From Pseudomonas protegens (GTDB lineage: Bacteria > Pseudomonadota > Gammaproteobacteria > Pseudomonadales > Pseudomonadaceae), in the NCBI RefSeq assembly GCF_003363755.1, contig NZ_CP031396.1, forward strand, positions 3,070,501 through 3,134,500: a DNA stretch of 64,000 nucleotides, given 5' to 3'. Position numbers and translations under genes: made by a program. The stretch's first letter is position 1. The number at the start of each line of letters is the position of its first letter. The notes beneath the pieces are model-generated. The model saw nothing but the letters and a program-made list of their open reading frames with translations. It made no database searches and was not told the origin of the DNA. This document shows positions 1 to 8,716 of the stretch, in pieces.

Positions 1-170
1 TGCTGTTCGTCGGCCTCGACGTGATCGGCGAGCACCTGACGGAAATCAACGTCACCAGCCCCACCTGCATCCGTGAAATCGACAATGCCTTCGGCACCCA
101 GATCGGCGCGCGGCTGATGGATGCCATCGAACGTAAACTGCAAGCCGCCAGCAACAAGCCGCAAGCTTGA
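1..170 (+). CDS. gshB: Glutathione synthetase, C-terminal end (partial)
   Basis: Only the last 56 codons are in the window; the reading frame starts at base 3. The peptide carries the GshB C-terminal block [16 protein letters not shown] followed by [12 protein letters not shown], which belongs to the ATP-grasp part that closes over glutathione and ADP. GshB ligates glycine to gamma-glutamylcysteine in the cytoplasm. In P. aeruginosa gshB lies beside the tonB3 gene, as it does here, which supports the call. Confidence 0.93.
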   Translation, partial: LFVGLDVIGEHLTEINVTSPTCIREIDNAFGTQIGARLMDAIERKLQAASNKPQA

Positions 171-179
171 TCTGCATCA

Positions 180-225
180 AGCTGCAGCTTGTCGCTTGAA
201 GCTTGGCACTCAAGGCTTGAAACCA
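180..225. repeat. AAGCTTG/CAAGCTG-rich intergenic repeat
   Basis: Short overlapping inverted motifs (AAGCTGCAGCTT, CTTGAAGCTTG) lie between gshB and the TonB gene. A similar stretch lies at 58655-58700. They look like a chromosomal intergenic repeat family and may also help end gshB transcription. Confidence 0.4.
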
Positions 226-300
226 ACATTGCGTTATCATGCGCCGCCTGTGAAACCGTGATGTTGGTTGTGTGATGCCTCCTGTGATGTCGAACCGTCG

Positions 301-1200
301 ATGAACCTCCCGTCCGATCTGCCCCCCGAGCTGGCCCATAGCGGCGTGCGCGCGGCCGATCGCCTGGGATTTACCCTGTTCCTGGCGGCGCTCCTGCACC
401 TGGCACTGATCCTCGGCCTGGGCTTTTCCTTTGCCGAACCCAAGGCGATCAGCAAGACCCTGGAAATCACCCTGGCCACCTTCAAGAGCGAGACCAAGCC
501 GAAGAAGGCCGACTTCCTCGCCCAGGAAAACCAGGAAGGCAGCGGCACCCTGGACAAGAAAGCCATTCCGAAAACCACCGAAGTCGCCCCCTTTCAGGAC
601 AACTCGGTGAAAAAGGTCGTGCCGCCACCGTCAGTCAAACCTGAAGTCAAGGAAGTCGCGCCCAAAGCGGCCGTGGCCACCACCGCGCCGAAGCCGAAAA
701 AGACCGTGACCCAGCGTGAAGAGGTCAAGAAAGACCCGACGCCCAAGGCCGATACCCCGCGTTTCGACAGCGCCCAACTGTCCAGCGAGATTTCCAGCCT
801 GGAAGCCGAACTGGCCAACGAACAGCAGCTGTACGCCAAGCGTCCACGCATCCACCGCCTGAGCGCCGCCTCCACCATGCGCGACAAGGGCGCCTGGTAT
901 AAGGACGAGTGGCGCAAGAAGGTCGAGCGCATCGGCAACCTCAACTACCCCGAGGAAGCCCGGCGCAAGCAGATCTACGGCAACTTGCGGCTGATGGTCT
1001 CGATCAACCGCGACGGTTCCCTGTACGAAGTGCTGGTGCTGGAGTCCTCCGGTCAGCCGCTGCTGGACCAGGCCGCCCAACGCATCGTGCGCCTGGCGGC
1101 GCCGTTCGCCCCCTTTACCGGCGATCTGTCGGACATCGACCGCCTGGAAATCATCCGCACCTGGCGCTTCGCCCGGGGCGACAAACTGTCCAGCAACTGA
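301..1200 (+). CDS. tonB3: TonB-family energy transducer
   Basis: 299 residues. There is a cytoplasmic N-terminus, one membrane segment at about residues 25-42 (LFLAALLHLALILGLGF), a long Lys/Pro-rich periplasmic spacer with PKPKK-type repeats, and a C-terminal TonB domain (YPEEARRKQIYGNLRLMVSI, then TWRFAR near the end). TonB proteins pass proton-motive energy from ExbB/ExbD to outer-membrane receptors. The position next to gshB and algH matches P. aeruginosa tonB3, reported to affect twitching motility; the tonB3 name rests on that synteny. I chose ATG 301 rather than an in-frame TTG at 268, because the extra 11 residues are not TonB-like. No exbB/exbD genes are adjacent. Confidence 0.85.
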   Translation: MNLPSDLPPELAHSGVRAADRLGFTLFLAALLHLALILGLGFSFAEPKAISKTLEITLATFKSETKPKKADFLAQENQEGSGTLDKKAIPKTTEVAPFQDNSVKKVVPPPSVKPEVKEVAPKAAVATTAPKPKKTVTQREEVKKDPTPKADTPRFDSAQLSSEISSLEAELANEQQLYAKRPRIHRLSAASTMRDKGAWYKDEWRKKVERIGNLNYPEEARRKQIYGNLRLMVSINRDGSLYEVLVLESSGQPLLDQAAQRIVRLAAPFAPFTGDLSDIDRLEIIRTWRFARGDKLSSN

Positions 1201-1256
1201 TCGTTCGCCCCTGCGGCCTCGAAGAGGCCCGACAGAGTGGCGCAAATCCCAATGAC

Positions 1257-1281
1257 GCCTTCGCTGGCAAGCCAGCTCCTG
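1257..1281. repeat. REP-type palindrome
   Basis: A single palindromic unit with core GCTGGCAAGCCAGC (1263-1276) followed by TCCTGC, between tonB3 and algH. It is the same family as the repeats at 6695, 10441, 41455 and 45463. Confidence 0.6.
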
Positions 1282-1329
1282 CACAGGGCGCGCTTGTCAG
1301 CCGGGCCCGCCACCGCCACACTAGCGCTC

Positions 1330-1899
1330 ATGAAAAATGTCAGCCCCAGCTATCTCAAGCATCACTTCCTGATCGCCATGCCCCATATGGCCGACCCGAA
1401 TTTTGCCCAGACGTTGACCTATATCGTCGAGCACAATGCCAGCGGCGCCATGGGCCTGGTGATCAATCGGCCCCTGGACCTGAGCCTGGCCGATATCCTC
1501 GAACAATTGCGCCCCGACGAAGAACCGTCGCTGCTGTGCCAGCATGTGCCGATCTTCAGCGGCGGCCCGGTGCAGACTGATCGCGGTTTTGTCCTGCACC
1601 CCAACGGCCCGATCTATCAGGCCACGGTGGAATTCGAAGGACTGTCCCTGTCCACCTCCCAGGATGTGCTGTTCGCCATTGCCGACGGCGTGGGCCCGGC
1701 CAAGAGCCTGATCGCCCTGGGCTATGCCGGCTGGGAAGCCGGGCAGCTGGAAGCCGAACTGGCGGACAACGCCTGGCTGACCTGCCCCTTCGACGCCGAC
1801 ATCCTGTTCAACACCAGCAGCGAATTGCGCCTGGAAGCCGCCGCCCGGCACCTGGGGGTCAACCTCAGCCTGCTCACCAGCCAGGCGGGGCACGCCTGA
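1330..1899 (+). CDS. algH: YqgE/AlgH family protein (DUF179)
   Basis: 189 residues matching the single-domain UPF0301 family: HHFLIAMPHMADPNF near the N-terminus, GAMGLVINRPLDLSL at about 38-52, and the FSGGPVQTDRGFVLH block near 79. Its molecular activity is not established; the P. aeruginosa homologue AlgH was linked to alginate control. ATG 1330 gives the family-typical N-terminus, while a longer reading from 1237 would run through the REP element. The stop overlaps the ruvX start (TGATG at 1897-1901), suggesting translational coupling. Confidence 0.9.
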   Translation: MKNVSPSYLKHHFLIAMPHMADPNFAQTLTYIVEHNASGAMGLVINRPLDLSLADILEQLRPDEEPSLLCQHVPIFSGGPVQTDRGFVLHPNGPIYQATVEFEGLSLSTSQDVLFAIADGVGPAKSLIALGYAGWEAGQLEAELADNAWLTCPFDADILFNTSSELRLEAAARHLGVNLSLLTSQAGHA

Positions 1900-2336
1900 T
1901 GGCCTTGCGACTGATCCTGGGCTTCGACTACGGCACCAAGCAGATCGGCGTTGCCGTCGGCCAGGCCATCACCGGCCAGGCCCGGGAGCTGTGCACCTTG
2001 AAGGCGCAGAACGGCGTGCCGGACTGGAATCAGGTGCAAGCGCTGATGACGGAATGGAAACCCGACGCCGTGGTGGTGGGCCTGCCCCTGAACATGGACG
2101 GCAGCCCCAGCGACATGTGCGTGCGCGCCGAGAAGTTCGCCCGGCGCCTGAACGGCCGCTTCAATGTGCCCTTCTATACCCACGATGAACGCCTGACCAC
2201 CTTCGAGGCCAAGGGCGAACGCCTGGCCCGGGGCGGGCAGAAAGGCAGTTACCGCGACAACCCGGTAGACGCCATCGCCGCGGCCCTGCTGCTGCAGGGC
2301 TGGCTCGACGAAAACGCCACGCTGTTGAATACCTGA
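1899..2336 (+). CDS. ruvX: Holliday junction resolvase-like protein RuvX/YqgF
   Basis: 145 residues with an RNase H-like fold. The first acidic residue is in [15 protein letters not shown] (residues 7-21), [14 protein letters not shown] follows mid-protein, and the last acidic block is [16 protein letters not shown]. Family members act in 5' pre-16S rRNA maturation, and an older Holliday junction role is proposed. It overlaps algH by one base, and this order is conserved in Pseudomonas. Confidence 0.93.
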   Translation: MALRLILGFDYGTKQIGVAVGQAITGQARELCTLKAQNGVPDWNQVQALMTEWKPDAVVVGLPLNMDGSPSDMCVRAEKFARRLNGRFNVPFYTHDERLTTFEAKGERLARGGQKGSYRDNPVDAIAAALLLQGWLDENATLLNT

Positions 2337-2410
2337 GATCCCGAATCCTGAAGATGCGCGGCCCAAGGCTGCGCGCCTCCTGGCCCAACACCAGCCGTAA
2401 GTTCCCGTGC

Positions 2411-2429
2411 CCTGCTGCCCGGCAGCAGG
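2411..2429 (+). promoter_or_regulatory. Hairpin in the pyrR leader
   Basis: CCTGCTGCC (2411-2419) and GGCAGCAGG (2421-2429) are a perfect inverted repeat, 23 bases upstream of the pyrR ATG and just before its GAAGGAG ribosome-binding site. With a 3-base loop the stem is 8 bp. It could be an attenuator or simply a stabilising hairpin, and no run of T follows. Regulatory meaning is inference. Confidence 0.35.
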
Positions 2430-2452
2430 CGCGAGCCCACGAAGGAGCCACC

Positions 2453-2959
2453 ATGAGCCTGCCCAATCCCGCCGCCCTGATCAGCCAGATGGCCACTGAT
2501 CTCAACGCCCACCTGGCCCAGCGCGCCATCAGCGAGCCGCGCTTCATCGGTATCCGTACCGGTGGCGTGTGGGTGGCCCAGGCCCTGTTGGAAGCCCTGG
2601 GCAGCGACGCCCCCCTGGGCACCCTGGATGTGTCCTTCTACCGCGACGACTTCAGCCAGAACGGCCTGCACCCGCAAGTTCGCCCTTCGGAACTGCCGTT
2701 CGAGATCGAAGGCCAGCATCTGGTGCTGATCGATGACGTGCTGATGAGCGGCCGGACCATCCGCGCCGCCCTCAACGAGCTGTTCGACTATGGCCGTCCA
2801 GCCAGCGTGACCCTGGTCTGCCTGCTGGACCTGAACGCCGCCGAGCTGCCGATTCGTCCGAATGTGGTGGGCGCGACCCTGTCGCTGGCCGCCCACGAGC
2901 GGGTAAAATTGTCCGGTCCTGCGCCGCTTCAACTCGAGCTCCAAGACCTCGCCCTCTAA
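2453..2959 (+). CDS. pyrR: Bifunctional-type PyrR pyrimidine regulator / uracil phosphoribosyltransferase homologue
   Basis: 168 residues, type I phosphoribosyltransferase fold. The PRPP-binding loop is [20 protein letters not shown], and an [10 protein letters not shown] loop lies near residue 38. In Bacillus PyrR attenuates pyr mRNA and has UPRT activity. In pseudomonads it is reported mainly as a regulator of pyrimidine genes. The start is ATG 2453, preceded by GAAGGAGCCACC; a reading from 2354 would add unrelated residues. It is followed after 25 bases by pyrB, so pyrR-pyrB-pyrC' form an operon. Confidence 0.93.
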   Translation: MSLPNPAALISQMATDLNAHLAQRAISEPRFIGIRTGGVWVAQALLEALGSDAPLGTLDVSFYRDDFSQNGLHPQVRPSELPFEIEGQHLVLIDDVLMSGRTIRAALNELFDYGRPASVTLVCLLDLNAAELPIRPNVVGATLSLAAHERVKLSGPAPLQLELQDLAL

Positions 2960-2984
2960 CTCGCCCTTTTAAGAGTCCATTGCG

Positions 2985-3989
2985 ATGACGCCTCTAGACG
3001 CCAAGCGCCCGCTGCAGCTCAACGATCAGGGCCAGCTGCGCCATTTCCTGTCCCTCGACGGCCTGAACCGCGAGCTGCTGACAGAAATCCTCGACACCGC
3101 CGACTCCTTCCTCGAAGTCGGCGCCCGGGCGGTCAAGAAAGTCCCGCTGCTGCGCGGCAAGACCGTGTGCAACGTGTTCTTCGAGAACTCCACCCGGACC
3201 CGCACCACCTTCGAACTGGCGGCCCAGCGGCTGTCGGCGGACGTGATCACCCTGAATGTCTCGACCTCCTCGGCGAGCAAGGGTGAAACCCTGCTGGATA
3301 CCCTGCGCAACCTGGAAGCCATGGCCGCCGACATGTTCGTGGTACGCCACGGCGACTCCGGCGCCGCGCACTTCATCGCCGAACACGTGTGCCCTCAGGT
3401 AGCGATCATCAACGGCGGCGACGGCCGTCACGCCCACCCGACCCAGGGCATGCTCGACATGCTGACCATCCGCCGGCACAAGGGCGGCTTCGAGAACCTC
3501 TCGGTGGCCATCGTCGGCGACATCCTGCACTCGCGGGTAGCCCGCTCGAACATGCTGGCGCTGAAAACCCTCGGCTGCCCGGACATCCGCGTGATCGCAC
3601 CGAAAACCCTGCTGCCCATCGGCATCGAGCAGTATGGGGTCAAGGTCTACACCGACATGACCGAAGGCCTGAAAGACGTGGACGTGGTGATCATGCTGCG
3701 CCTGCAACGTGAGCGCATGCAGGGCGGCCTGCTGCCCAGCGAAGGCGAGTTCTACCGCCTGTTCGGCCTGACCACCGCACGCCTGGCCGGGGCCAAGCCC
3801 GACGCCATCGTCATGCACCCGGGCCCGATCAACCGCGGCGTGGAGATCGAATCGGCGGTGGCCGACGGTCCGCACTCGGTGATCCTCAATCAGGTGACCT
3901 ACGGCATTGCAGTGCGCATGGCCGTGCTGTCCATGGCCATGAGCGGGCAGACCGCCCAGCGACAATTCGAGCAGGAGAACGCCCAGTGA
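2985..3989 (+). CDS. pyrB: Aspartate carbamoyltransferase catalytic chain
   Basis: 334 residues. It makes N-carbamoyl-aspartate from carbamoyl phosphate and aspartate, the committed step of pyrimidine synthesis. The carbamoyl-phosphate motif STRTR is at residues 69-73, and HPTQGMLD and the late HPGPINRG are present. About 20 extra N-terminal residues ([20 protein letters not shown]) fit the Pseudomonas class A enzyme, whose N-terminus binds nucleotide effectors and which assembles as a dodecamer with the inactive PyrC' protein. No pyrI is present. It overlaps pyrC' by 4 bases (ATGA). Confidence 0.97.
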   Translation: MTPLDAKRPLQLNDQGQLRHFLSLDGLNRELLTEILDTADSFLEVGARAVKKVPLLRGKTVCNVFFENSTRTRTTFELAAQRLSADVITLNVSTSSASKGETLLDTLRNLEAMAADMFVVRHGDSGAAHFIAEHVCPQVAIINGGDGRHAHPTQGMLDMLTIRRHKGGFENLSVAIVGDILHSRVARSNMLALKTLGCPDIRVIAPKTLLPIGIEQYGVKVYTDMTEGLKDVDVVIMLRLQRERMQGGLLPSEGEFYRLFGLTTARLAGAKPDAIVMHPGPINRGVEIESAVADGPHSVILNQVTYGIAVRMAVLSMAMSGQTAQRQFEQENAQ

Positions 3990-5257
3990 AGCTCAGCATT
4001 CTCGGCGCCCGCGTCATCGATCCAAGCAGCGGCCTGGATCAAACCACTGATCTGCACCTGGAAGCCGGCAAGATCGTCGCCATCGGCGCCGCCCCCAATG
4101 GTTTCAATGCCGTCACTATCATCGACGCCAAGGGCCTGGTGGCCGCGCCCGGCCTGGTGGACCTGAGCGTGGCCCTGCGCGAGCCGGGCTACAGCCGCAA
4201 GGGCAGCATCGCCAGCGAAACCCGCGCCGCCGCGGCCGGTGGCGTCACCAGCCTGTGCTGCCCGCCGCATACCAAACCGGTACTGGATACCTCGGCCGTG
4301 GCCGAACTGATCCTCGACCGCGCCCGGGAAGCCGGCAACAGCAAAGTCTTCCCGATCGGGGCTCTGAGCAAGGGCCTGGAAGGCGAGCAGTTGGCCGAGC
4401 TGATCGCGTTGCGTGACGCCGGCTGCGTGGCCTTCGGCAATGGCCTGGACGGTTTCCGCAGCACCCGCACCCTGTGCCGCGCCCTGGAATACGCCGCCAC
4501 CTTCGACCTGACGGTGATCTTCCACTCCCAGGACCGCGACCTGGCCGAAGGCGGCCTGGCCCATGAAGGTGCTACCGCCAGCTTCCTCGGTTTGCCGGGG
4601 ATTCCCGAAAGCGCGGAAACCGTGGCCCTGGCCCGGGACCTGCTGCTGGTGGAACAAAGCGGCGTGCGCGCTCACTTCAGCCAGCTGACCAGCGCCCGGG
4701 GCGTTGAGCTGATCGCCCAGGCCCAGGCCCGCGGCCTGCCAGTGACCGCCGATGTGGCGCTGTATCAGTTGATCCTCACCGATGAGGCGCTGATCGACTT
4801 CTCCAGCCTGTATCACGTGCAGCCGCCACTGCGCTCGCGGGCCGACCGTGATGCCCTGCGCGAGGCGGTGAAGTCCGGGGTGGTGCAAGCCATCTCCAGC
4901 CATCACCAGCCCCACGAGCGCGATGCCAAGCTGGCGCCGTTCGGAGCCACCGAGCCCGGCATCAGCAGCGTCGAGTTGCTGCTGCCACTGGCCCTGACCC
5001 TGGTTCAGGACGGTTTACTGGACCTGCCGACCCTGCTGGCGCGCCTCAGCGCTGGTCCTGCCGAGGCCTTGCGCCTGCCGGCGGGCAAGCTGGTGGAAGG
5101 GGGTGCAGCGGACCTGGTGCTGTTCGACCCGGCCAGTTCCACCGTGGCCGGCGAGCGCTGGCTGTCCAAGGGCGAGAACTGCCCATTCCTCGGCCATAGC
5201 CTGCCGGGCGCCGTGCGCTACACCCTGGTGGATGGGCATATCAGCTATCAAGGCTGA
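3986..5257 (+). CDS. pyrC': Dihydroorotase-like PyrC', probably catalytically inactive
   Basis: 423 residues of the amidohydrolase (type I dihydroorotase) fold. The usual metal-binding DxHxHLREPG block reads [11 protein letters not shown], so both histidines are replaced, by Ser61 and Ala63. The usual TDHAPH block near residue 300 reads SSHHQPH, so the catalytic aspartate is also lost. This matches the known Pseudomonas pseudo-dihydroorotase, which is structurally required for the PyrB dodecamer while true dihydroorotases are encoded elsewhere. It overlaps pyrB by 4 bases. Confidence 0.92.
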   Translation: MKLSILGARVIDPSSGLDQTTDLHLEAGKIVAIGAAPNGFNAVTIIDAKGLVAAPGLVDLSVALREPGYSRKGSIASETRAAAAGGVTSLCCPPHTKPVLDTSAVAELILDRAREAGNSKVFPIGALSKGLEGEQLAELIALRDAGCVAFGNGLDGFRSTRTLCRALEYAATFDLTVIFHSQDRDLAEGGLAHEGATASFLGLPGIPESAETVALARDLLLVEQSGVRAHFSQLTSARGVELIAQAQARGLPVTADVALYQLILTDEALIDFSSLYHVQPPLRSRADRDALREAVKSGVVQAISSHHQPHERDAKLAPFGATEPGISSVELLLPLALTLVQDGLLDLPTLLARLSAGPAEALRLPAGKLVEGGAADLVLFDPASSTVAGERWLSKGENCPFLGHSLPGAVRYTLVDGHISYQG

Positions 5258-5275
5258 TTGCCTGGCTGGCGCCCT

Positions 5276-5350
5276 GTAGCCGCTGCCGCAGGCTGCAAAC
5301 GGCTCCGAAGGAGCCGCCGCTCCTGATGGCCGCCTGCGGCAACAGCCCCA
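5276..5350. repeat. GTAGCCGCTGCCGCAGGCTGC-type intergenic repeat
   Basis: The element starts with TAGCCGCTGCCGCAGGCTGC and ends with a reversed GCCGCCTGCGGCAACAGC. It contains a small hairpin, GGCTCC-GAA-GGAGCC. The same family is seen at 32556-32682 and 51778-51890. It lies between the convergent pyrC' and TM2-protein genes and fills that gap. Confidence 0.55.
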
Positions 5351-5384
5351 TGCAACGCCATCACCGCCTGCGCCGCTGACTGGA

Positions 5385-5804
5385 TCAGCGGCGTTTGGCG
5401 TTTTCCAGGGAGACCTGGTCGTTCAGGGTCCAGAAGTCGTACAGCACCCCCAGGAAGAACAAACCACCGGTGAACAGGTAGAGCACACCGCTCAGCCATT
5501 TGCCCTGGTACATGCGATGTACGCCAAATACCCCGAGGAAGGTCAGCAGAATCCAAGCCACGCTGTATTCCACGGGACCAGAGGTAAAGCGCAAGTCCGC
5601 TTCCCGGTCCATGGACGGGATCAGGAACAAGTCGATCAGCCAGCCAATGCCCAATAGACCAAGGGTGAAGAACCAAATGGTCCCGGTCACCGGCTTGCCG
5701 TAATAGAAGCGGTGAGCGCCGGTAAAACCGAGAATCCACAACAGGTAACCGATCACCTTGCTGTGGGTGTCATGGGCAGATGCATCCTGACGATAGGTGT
5801 TCAT
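5385..5804 (-). CDS. TM2 domain-containing membrane protein (duplicated domain)
   Basis: 139 residues with two similar halves. Each half has a GxHRxY turn between hydrophobic helices (GFTGAHRFYYGKPVTGTIWF at about 27-46, and GVFGVHRMYQGKWLSGVLYLF at about 91-111). That is the TM2 domain signature, two short transmembrane helices joined by a tight loop. Function is unknown. The ribosome-binding site is AAGAGG, 5 bases before the ATG. The upstream DNA is unusually AT-rich compared with the rest of the window. Confidence 0.8.
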   Translation of the reverse strand: MNTYRQDASAHDTHSKVIGYLLWILGFTGAHRFYYGKPVTGTIWFFTLGLLGIGWLIDLFLIPSMDREADLRFTSGPVEYSVAWILLTFLGVFGVHRMYQGKWLSGVLYLFTGGLFFLGVLYDFWTLNDQVSLENAKRR

Positions 5805-6055
5805 TAAGAGCCTCTTGCTAGGTGATAGATAAATATTCTTAAAATCTTTGTGACTTTTTTACAGGCTTTCGACGTGTGGACAATGTTACCTTCTGTTCCG
5901 CCAAAGCCTTGTACTGCCTGACTTCTGACGGTTTTCTGCGTCAAGTTGCCACCTCTTTGCCGAAGTTGACCCCAAGGTTGAATCGACAAACGGCCACGGA
6001 AGTGACCTGAAAGCTGTTATAAAGTTGCGCGCTAACCAAATAAGAGCCTTGCCTA
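5805..6055. other. AT-rich divergent intergenic region
   Basis: This 251-base gap separates the divergent TM2 and NlpC/P60 genes and must carry promoters for both. It is visibly more AT-rich than its surroundings. A TATAAA at about 6017-6022 could be a -10 element for the peptidase gene, but I see no well-spaced -35. No ORF, repeat or RNA gene is evident. Confidence 0.4.
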
Positions 6056-6679
6056 ATGCGACCATTTTTCAAGACATGGCTAACCATTTGCCTATTAATG
6101 CCACTGGCCGCCCACGCCACCAACCGTGAGCAACGACTTCCCAACGTTAATGGCTACACCCCGAAACCCCATGTTTCGACGGTCACCGCCAAGAACAAGA
6201 CCACCATCAAGCACCCCACCCGCCTGAGCAAGGCCGACAGCAAGCTGGTGGCCAACAACGCCGGCCGGCCAAGCACCACTGTCCTCAGCCGTGCGGTCAA
6301 TGTGCTGGGCACCCCCTATCGTTGGGGCGGCAGCAGCCCAAGTAAAGGCTTCGATTGCAGCGGCCTGGTGCGCTACGCCTTCAATGACGTCGCCGCCGTG
6401 GACCTGCCACGCACCTCCAACGCCATGGCCAGCGGCCACGGGCAGAAGGTCGAGCGCAAGGACCTGAAGCCGGGCGATCTGCTGTTCTTCAACATCAAGA
6501 GCCGCAAGGTCAACCACGTCGCCATCTACCTGGGCGAAGACCGCTTTATCCACGCCCCACGGCGCGGCAAGGCAGTGACCATCGACACCCTGAAGAAACC
6601 CTACTGGCAGAGCCACTACGTGGTTGCCAAGCGGGTACTGCCCAAGGAACAGGCACCTCTGCGGGTCGTGCAGCGCTGA
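6056..6679 (+). CDS. Secreted NlpC/P60 (C40) peptidoglycan endopeptidase
   Basis: 207 residues. There is a Sec signal peptide (positively charged start, hydrophobic core, AHA cleavage near residue 21), a basic linker, then an NlpC/P60 domain from about residue 75. The catalytic cysteine is Cys101 in GFDCSGLVRYAF, with His154 in NHVAIYLG and His166 in FIHAP. Such enzymes cut gamma-D-Glu-diaminopimelate bonds in the periplasm. There is no lipobox. It is convergent with pilT, separated by a perfect REP hairpin. The exact physiological role cannot be told from sequence. Confidence 0.88.
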   Translation: MRPFFKTWLTICLLMPLAAHATNREQRLPNVNGYTPKPHVSTVTAKNKTTIKHPTRLSKADSKLVANNAGRPSTTVLSRAVNVLGTPYRWGGSSPSKGFDCSGLVRYAFNDVAAVDLPRTSNAMASGHGQKVERKDLKPGDLLFFNIKSRKVNHVAIYLGEDRFIHAPRRGKAVTIDTLKKPYWQSHYVVAKRVLPKEQAPLRVVQR

Positions 6680-6694
6680 TCTGCTGATTCGCCC

Positions 6695-6750
6695 ATTCGC
6701 CGGCAAGCCGGCTCCTACACCCACCTGTAGGAGCCGGCTTGCCGGCGAAT
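6695..6750. repeat. REP pair forming a perfect 25-bp hairpin
   Basis: The arms at 6695-6719 and 6726-6750 are exact reverse complements around a 6-base loop. Each contains the core GCCGGCAAGCCGGC plus TCCTAC. It lies between the convergent NlpC/P60 gene and pilT and would act as a strong transcript-end structure for both strands. Confidence 0.85.
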
Positions 6751-6765
6751 GCATTTCCAGCCCTG

Positions 6766-7800
6766 TCAAAAGCTCTCCGGCATCCGGGCCTGCTCCCGCG
6801 CCTGTTCACGGCTGATCAGCCCTTGCCCCAGCAATGCCTTGAGGCTCATGTCCAGGGTGCGCATGCCCTGGGCCCCGCCGGTCTGGATCGCCGAATACAT
6901 CTGCGCCACCTTGTCCTCGCGAATCAGGTTACGGATCGCCGCATTGCCCAGCATGATTTCGTGAGCCGCCACCCGCCCACCGCCCACTTTCTTCAGCAAC
7001 ACCTGGGCAATGACCGCCTGCAGCGACTCGGCCAGCATCGAGCGCACCAGGGCCTTTTCCTCCCCCGGGAACACGTCCACCAGCCGGTCGATGCTCTTGG
7101 CCGCGGATGCAGTGTGCAGGGTGGCGAACACCAGGTGCCCGGTTTCGGCGGCGGTCAGGGCCAGGCGAATGCTTTCCAGATCGCGCAACTCTCCCAGCAG
7201 GATCACGTCCGGGTCCTCCCGCAGCGCCGCACGCAAGGCGGTGGCGAAACTGCGGGTATCACGCGGCACCTCGCGCTGGTGGATCAGGCAACTTTTCTGC
7301 GGATGAATGAACTCGATGGGGTCTTCGAGGGTGAGGATGTGCTGCTGCCGATGCTGGTTCAGGTGATCGATCATCGCCGCCAGGGTGGTGGACTTGCCGC
7401 TACCGGTGGGCCCGGTGACCAGCACCAGCCCCCGAGGCGCTTCGGCAATCTGCTGAAACACTTGCCCCAGTCCCAACGCCTCCAGGCTCTGTACCCGTGA
7501 CGGGATCAGGCGCAGCACTGCAGCCGCTCCCCGGACGTGCTGGAAGGCATTGACCCGGAACCGCGCCACGCCCGGCAGTTCGTAGGCAAAGTCCAGATCC
7601 TGCTGGCTGGCGAATACCTGCCGCTGTGGCTCGCTCATCAGGCCATGCATCAAGGACAGCACCTGCTGTGCATCCAGGGCCGGGCTGTCCAGCGGACGAA
7701 TATCGCCATCAATGCGCAACATCGGCGCCAGTCCGGCAGACAGATGCAAGTCGGAAGCACCCCGGGAGATGCTCAAAGTCAGGAGTTCGGTGATGTCCAT
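6766..7800 (-). CDS. pilT: Type IV pilus retraction ATPase PilT
   Basis: 344 residues, the usual PilT length. The N-terminal MDITELL and SDLHLSAG, Walker A GPTGSGKSTT near residue 130, the Asp box / Walker B region with LREDPDVILLGELRD, and the His box GHLVFATLHT are all present. It ends with the PilT-type ISREQAREQARMPESF. PilT is the hexameric inner-face ATPase that depolymerises pili for twitching. I chose ATG 7800 because an upstream in-frame start at 7902 adds residues outside the family. Unlike P. aeruginosa, no pilU follows; a peptidase gene converges instead. Confidence 0.95.
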   Translation of the reverse strand: MDITELLTLSISRGASDLHLSAGLAPMLRIDGDIRPLDSPALDAQQVLSLMHGLMSEPQRQVFASQQDLDFAYELPGVARFRVNAFQHVRGAAAVLRLIPSRVQSLEALGLGQVFQQIAEAPRGLVLVTGPTGSGKSTTLAAMIDHLNQHRQQHILTLEDPIEFIHPQKSCLIHQREVPRDTRSFATALRAALREDPDVILLGELRDLESIRLALTAAETGHLVFATLHTASAAKSIDRLVDVFPGEEKALVRSMLAESLQAVIAQVLLKKVGGGRVAAHEIMLGNAAIRNLIREDKVAQMYSAIQTGGAQGMRTLDMSLKALLGQGLISREQAREQARMPESF

Positions 7801-7983
7801 AGTGCACCCCAATTCCAGTAGAATGCCGCGAGCTTCAGACCCAGCCGCCATGCCGGGCAATGACCGGCGCGGCCCTTGAGCGATGCTCGGGCCGGTCGAC
7901 AATCAGGGTCTGGTGGATTCATGCGGCGGTTGGCGGCCAAGGTCACAGGCTCCCGGTCGCCGGTACTTTTGAGAAGAAATCGA

Positions 7984-8682
7984 ATGTCCACGATAGCAGA
8001 CAACATTGCCCAGCTAGCCGAGCGCATCCGCAGCGCCTGCCAGGCCGTACAGCGTGCCCCGGACAGCGTCATGCTGCTGGCCGTGAGCAAGACCAAACCC
8101 GCCGCCGCCCTGCGCGAAGCCTATGCCGCCGGCCTGCGGGACTTCGGCGAGAACTACCTGCAAGAAGCCCTGGGCAAACAACAGGAACTGGCGGACCTGC
8201 CCTTGAGTTGGCACTTCATCGGCCCCATTCAGTCGAACAAGACTCGCGCCATTGCCGAGCACTTTGCCTGGGTGCATTCCGTGGATCGCTTGAAAATCGC
8301 ACAACGCCTGTCCGAGCAACGCCCTGCCGAGCTGCCGCCGCTGAACATCTGCATCCAGGTGAATGTCAGTGGCGAAGCCAGCAAGTCCGGCTGTACCCCG
8401 GCCGACCTGCCAGACCTGGCCAGGGCCATCAGCGCCTTGCCACGCCTGCAACTGCGCGGGCTGATGGCGATTCCCGAGCCCACCGAGGACCGCGCCGCCC
8501 AGGAAGCCGCCTTCGCGGCGGTGCAGGCCCTGAACAACCAACTGCGCGACAACCTCAAGCTGCCCCTGGACACCCTTTCCATGGGCATGAGCCACGACCT
8601 CGAAGCGGCCATCGCCCAGGGCGCCACCTGGGTGCGGATCGGTACCGCACTGTTTGGTGCCCGCGACTACAGTCAGTCCTAA
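7984..8682 (+). CDS. yggS: PLP homeostasis protein YggS/PLPBP
   Basis: 232 residues forming an alanine racemase-like TIM barrel without a second domain. The PLP lysine is Lys36 in LLAVSKTKP, followed by FGENYLQEA and WHFIGPIQSNKTR. The C-terminal GMSHDLEAAI and WVRIGTALFG motifs bind phosphate. The family buffers pyridoxal phosphate and is linked to proC in many bacteria, as here (34 bases upstream). ATG 7984 is preceded by GAGAAGAAAT and gives the standard N-terminus. Confidence 0.94.
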   Translation: MSTIADNIAQLAERIRSACQAVQRAPDSVMLLAVSKTKPAAALREAYAAGLRDFGENYLQEALGKQQELADLPLSWHFIGPIQSNKTRAIAEHFAWVHSVDRLKIAQRLSEQRPAELPPLNICIQVNVSGEASKSGCTPADLPDLARAISALPRLQLRGLMAIPEPTEDRAAQEAAFAAVQALNNQLRDNLKLPLDTLSMGMSHDLEAAIAQGATWVRIGTALFGARDYSQS

Positions 8683-8716
8683 TGCGACTGACCCTGACCT
8701 CTCATAAGGACCTGTC

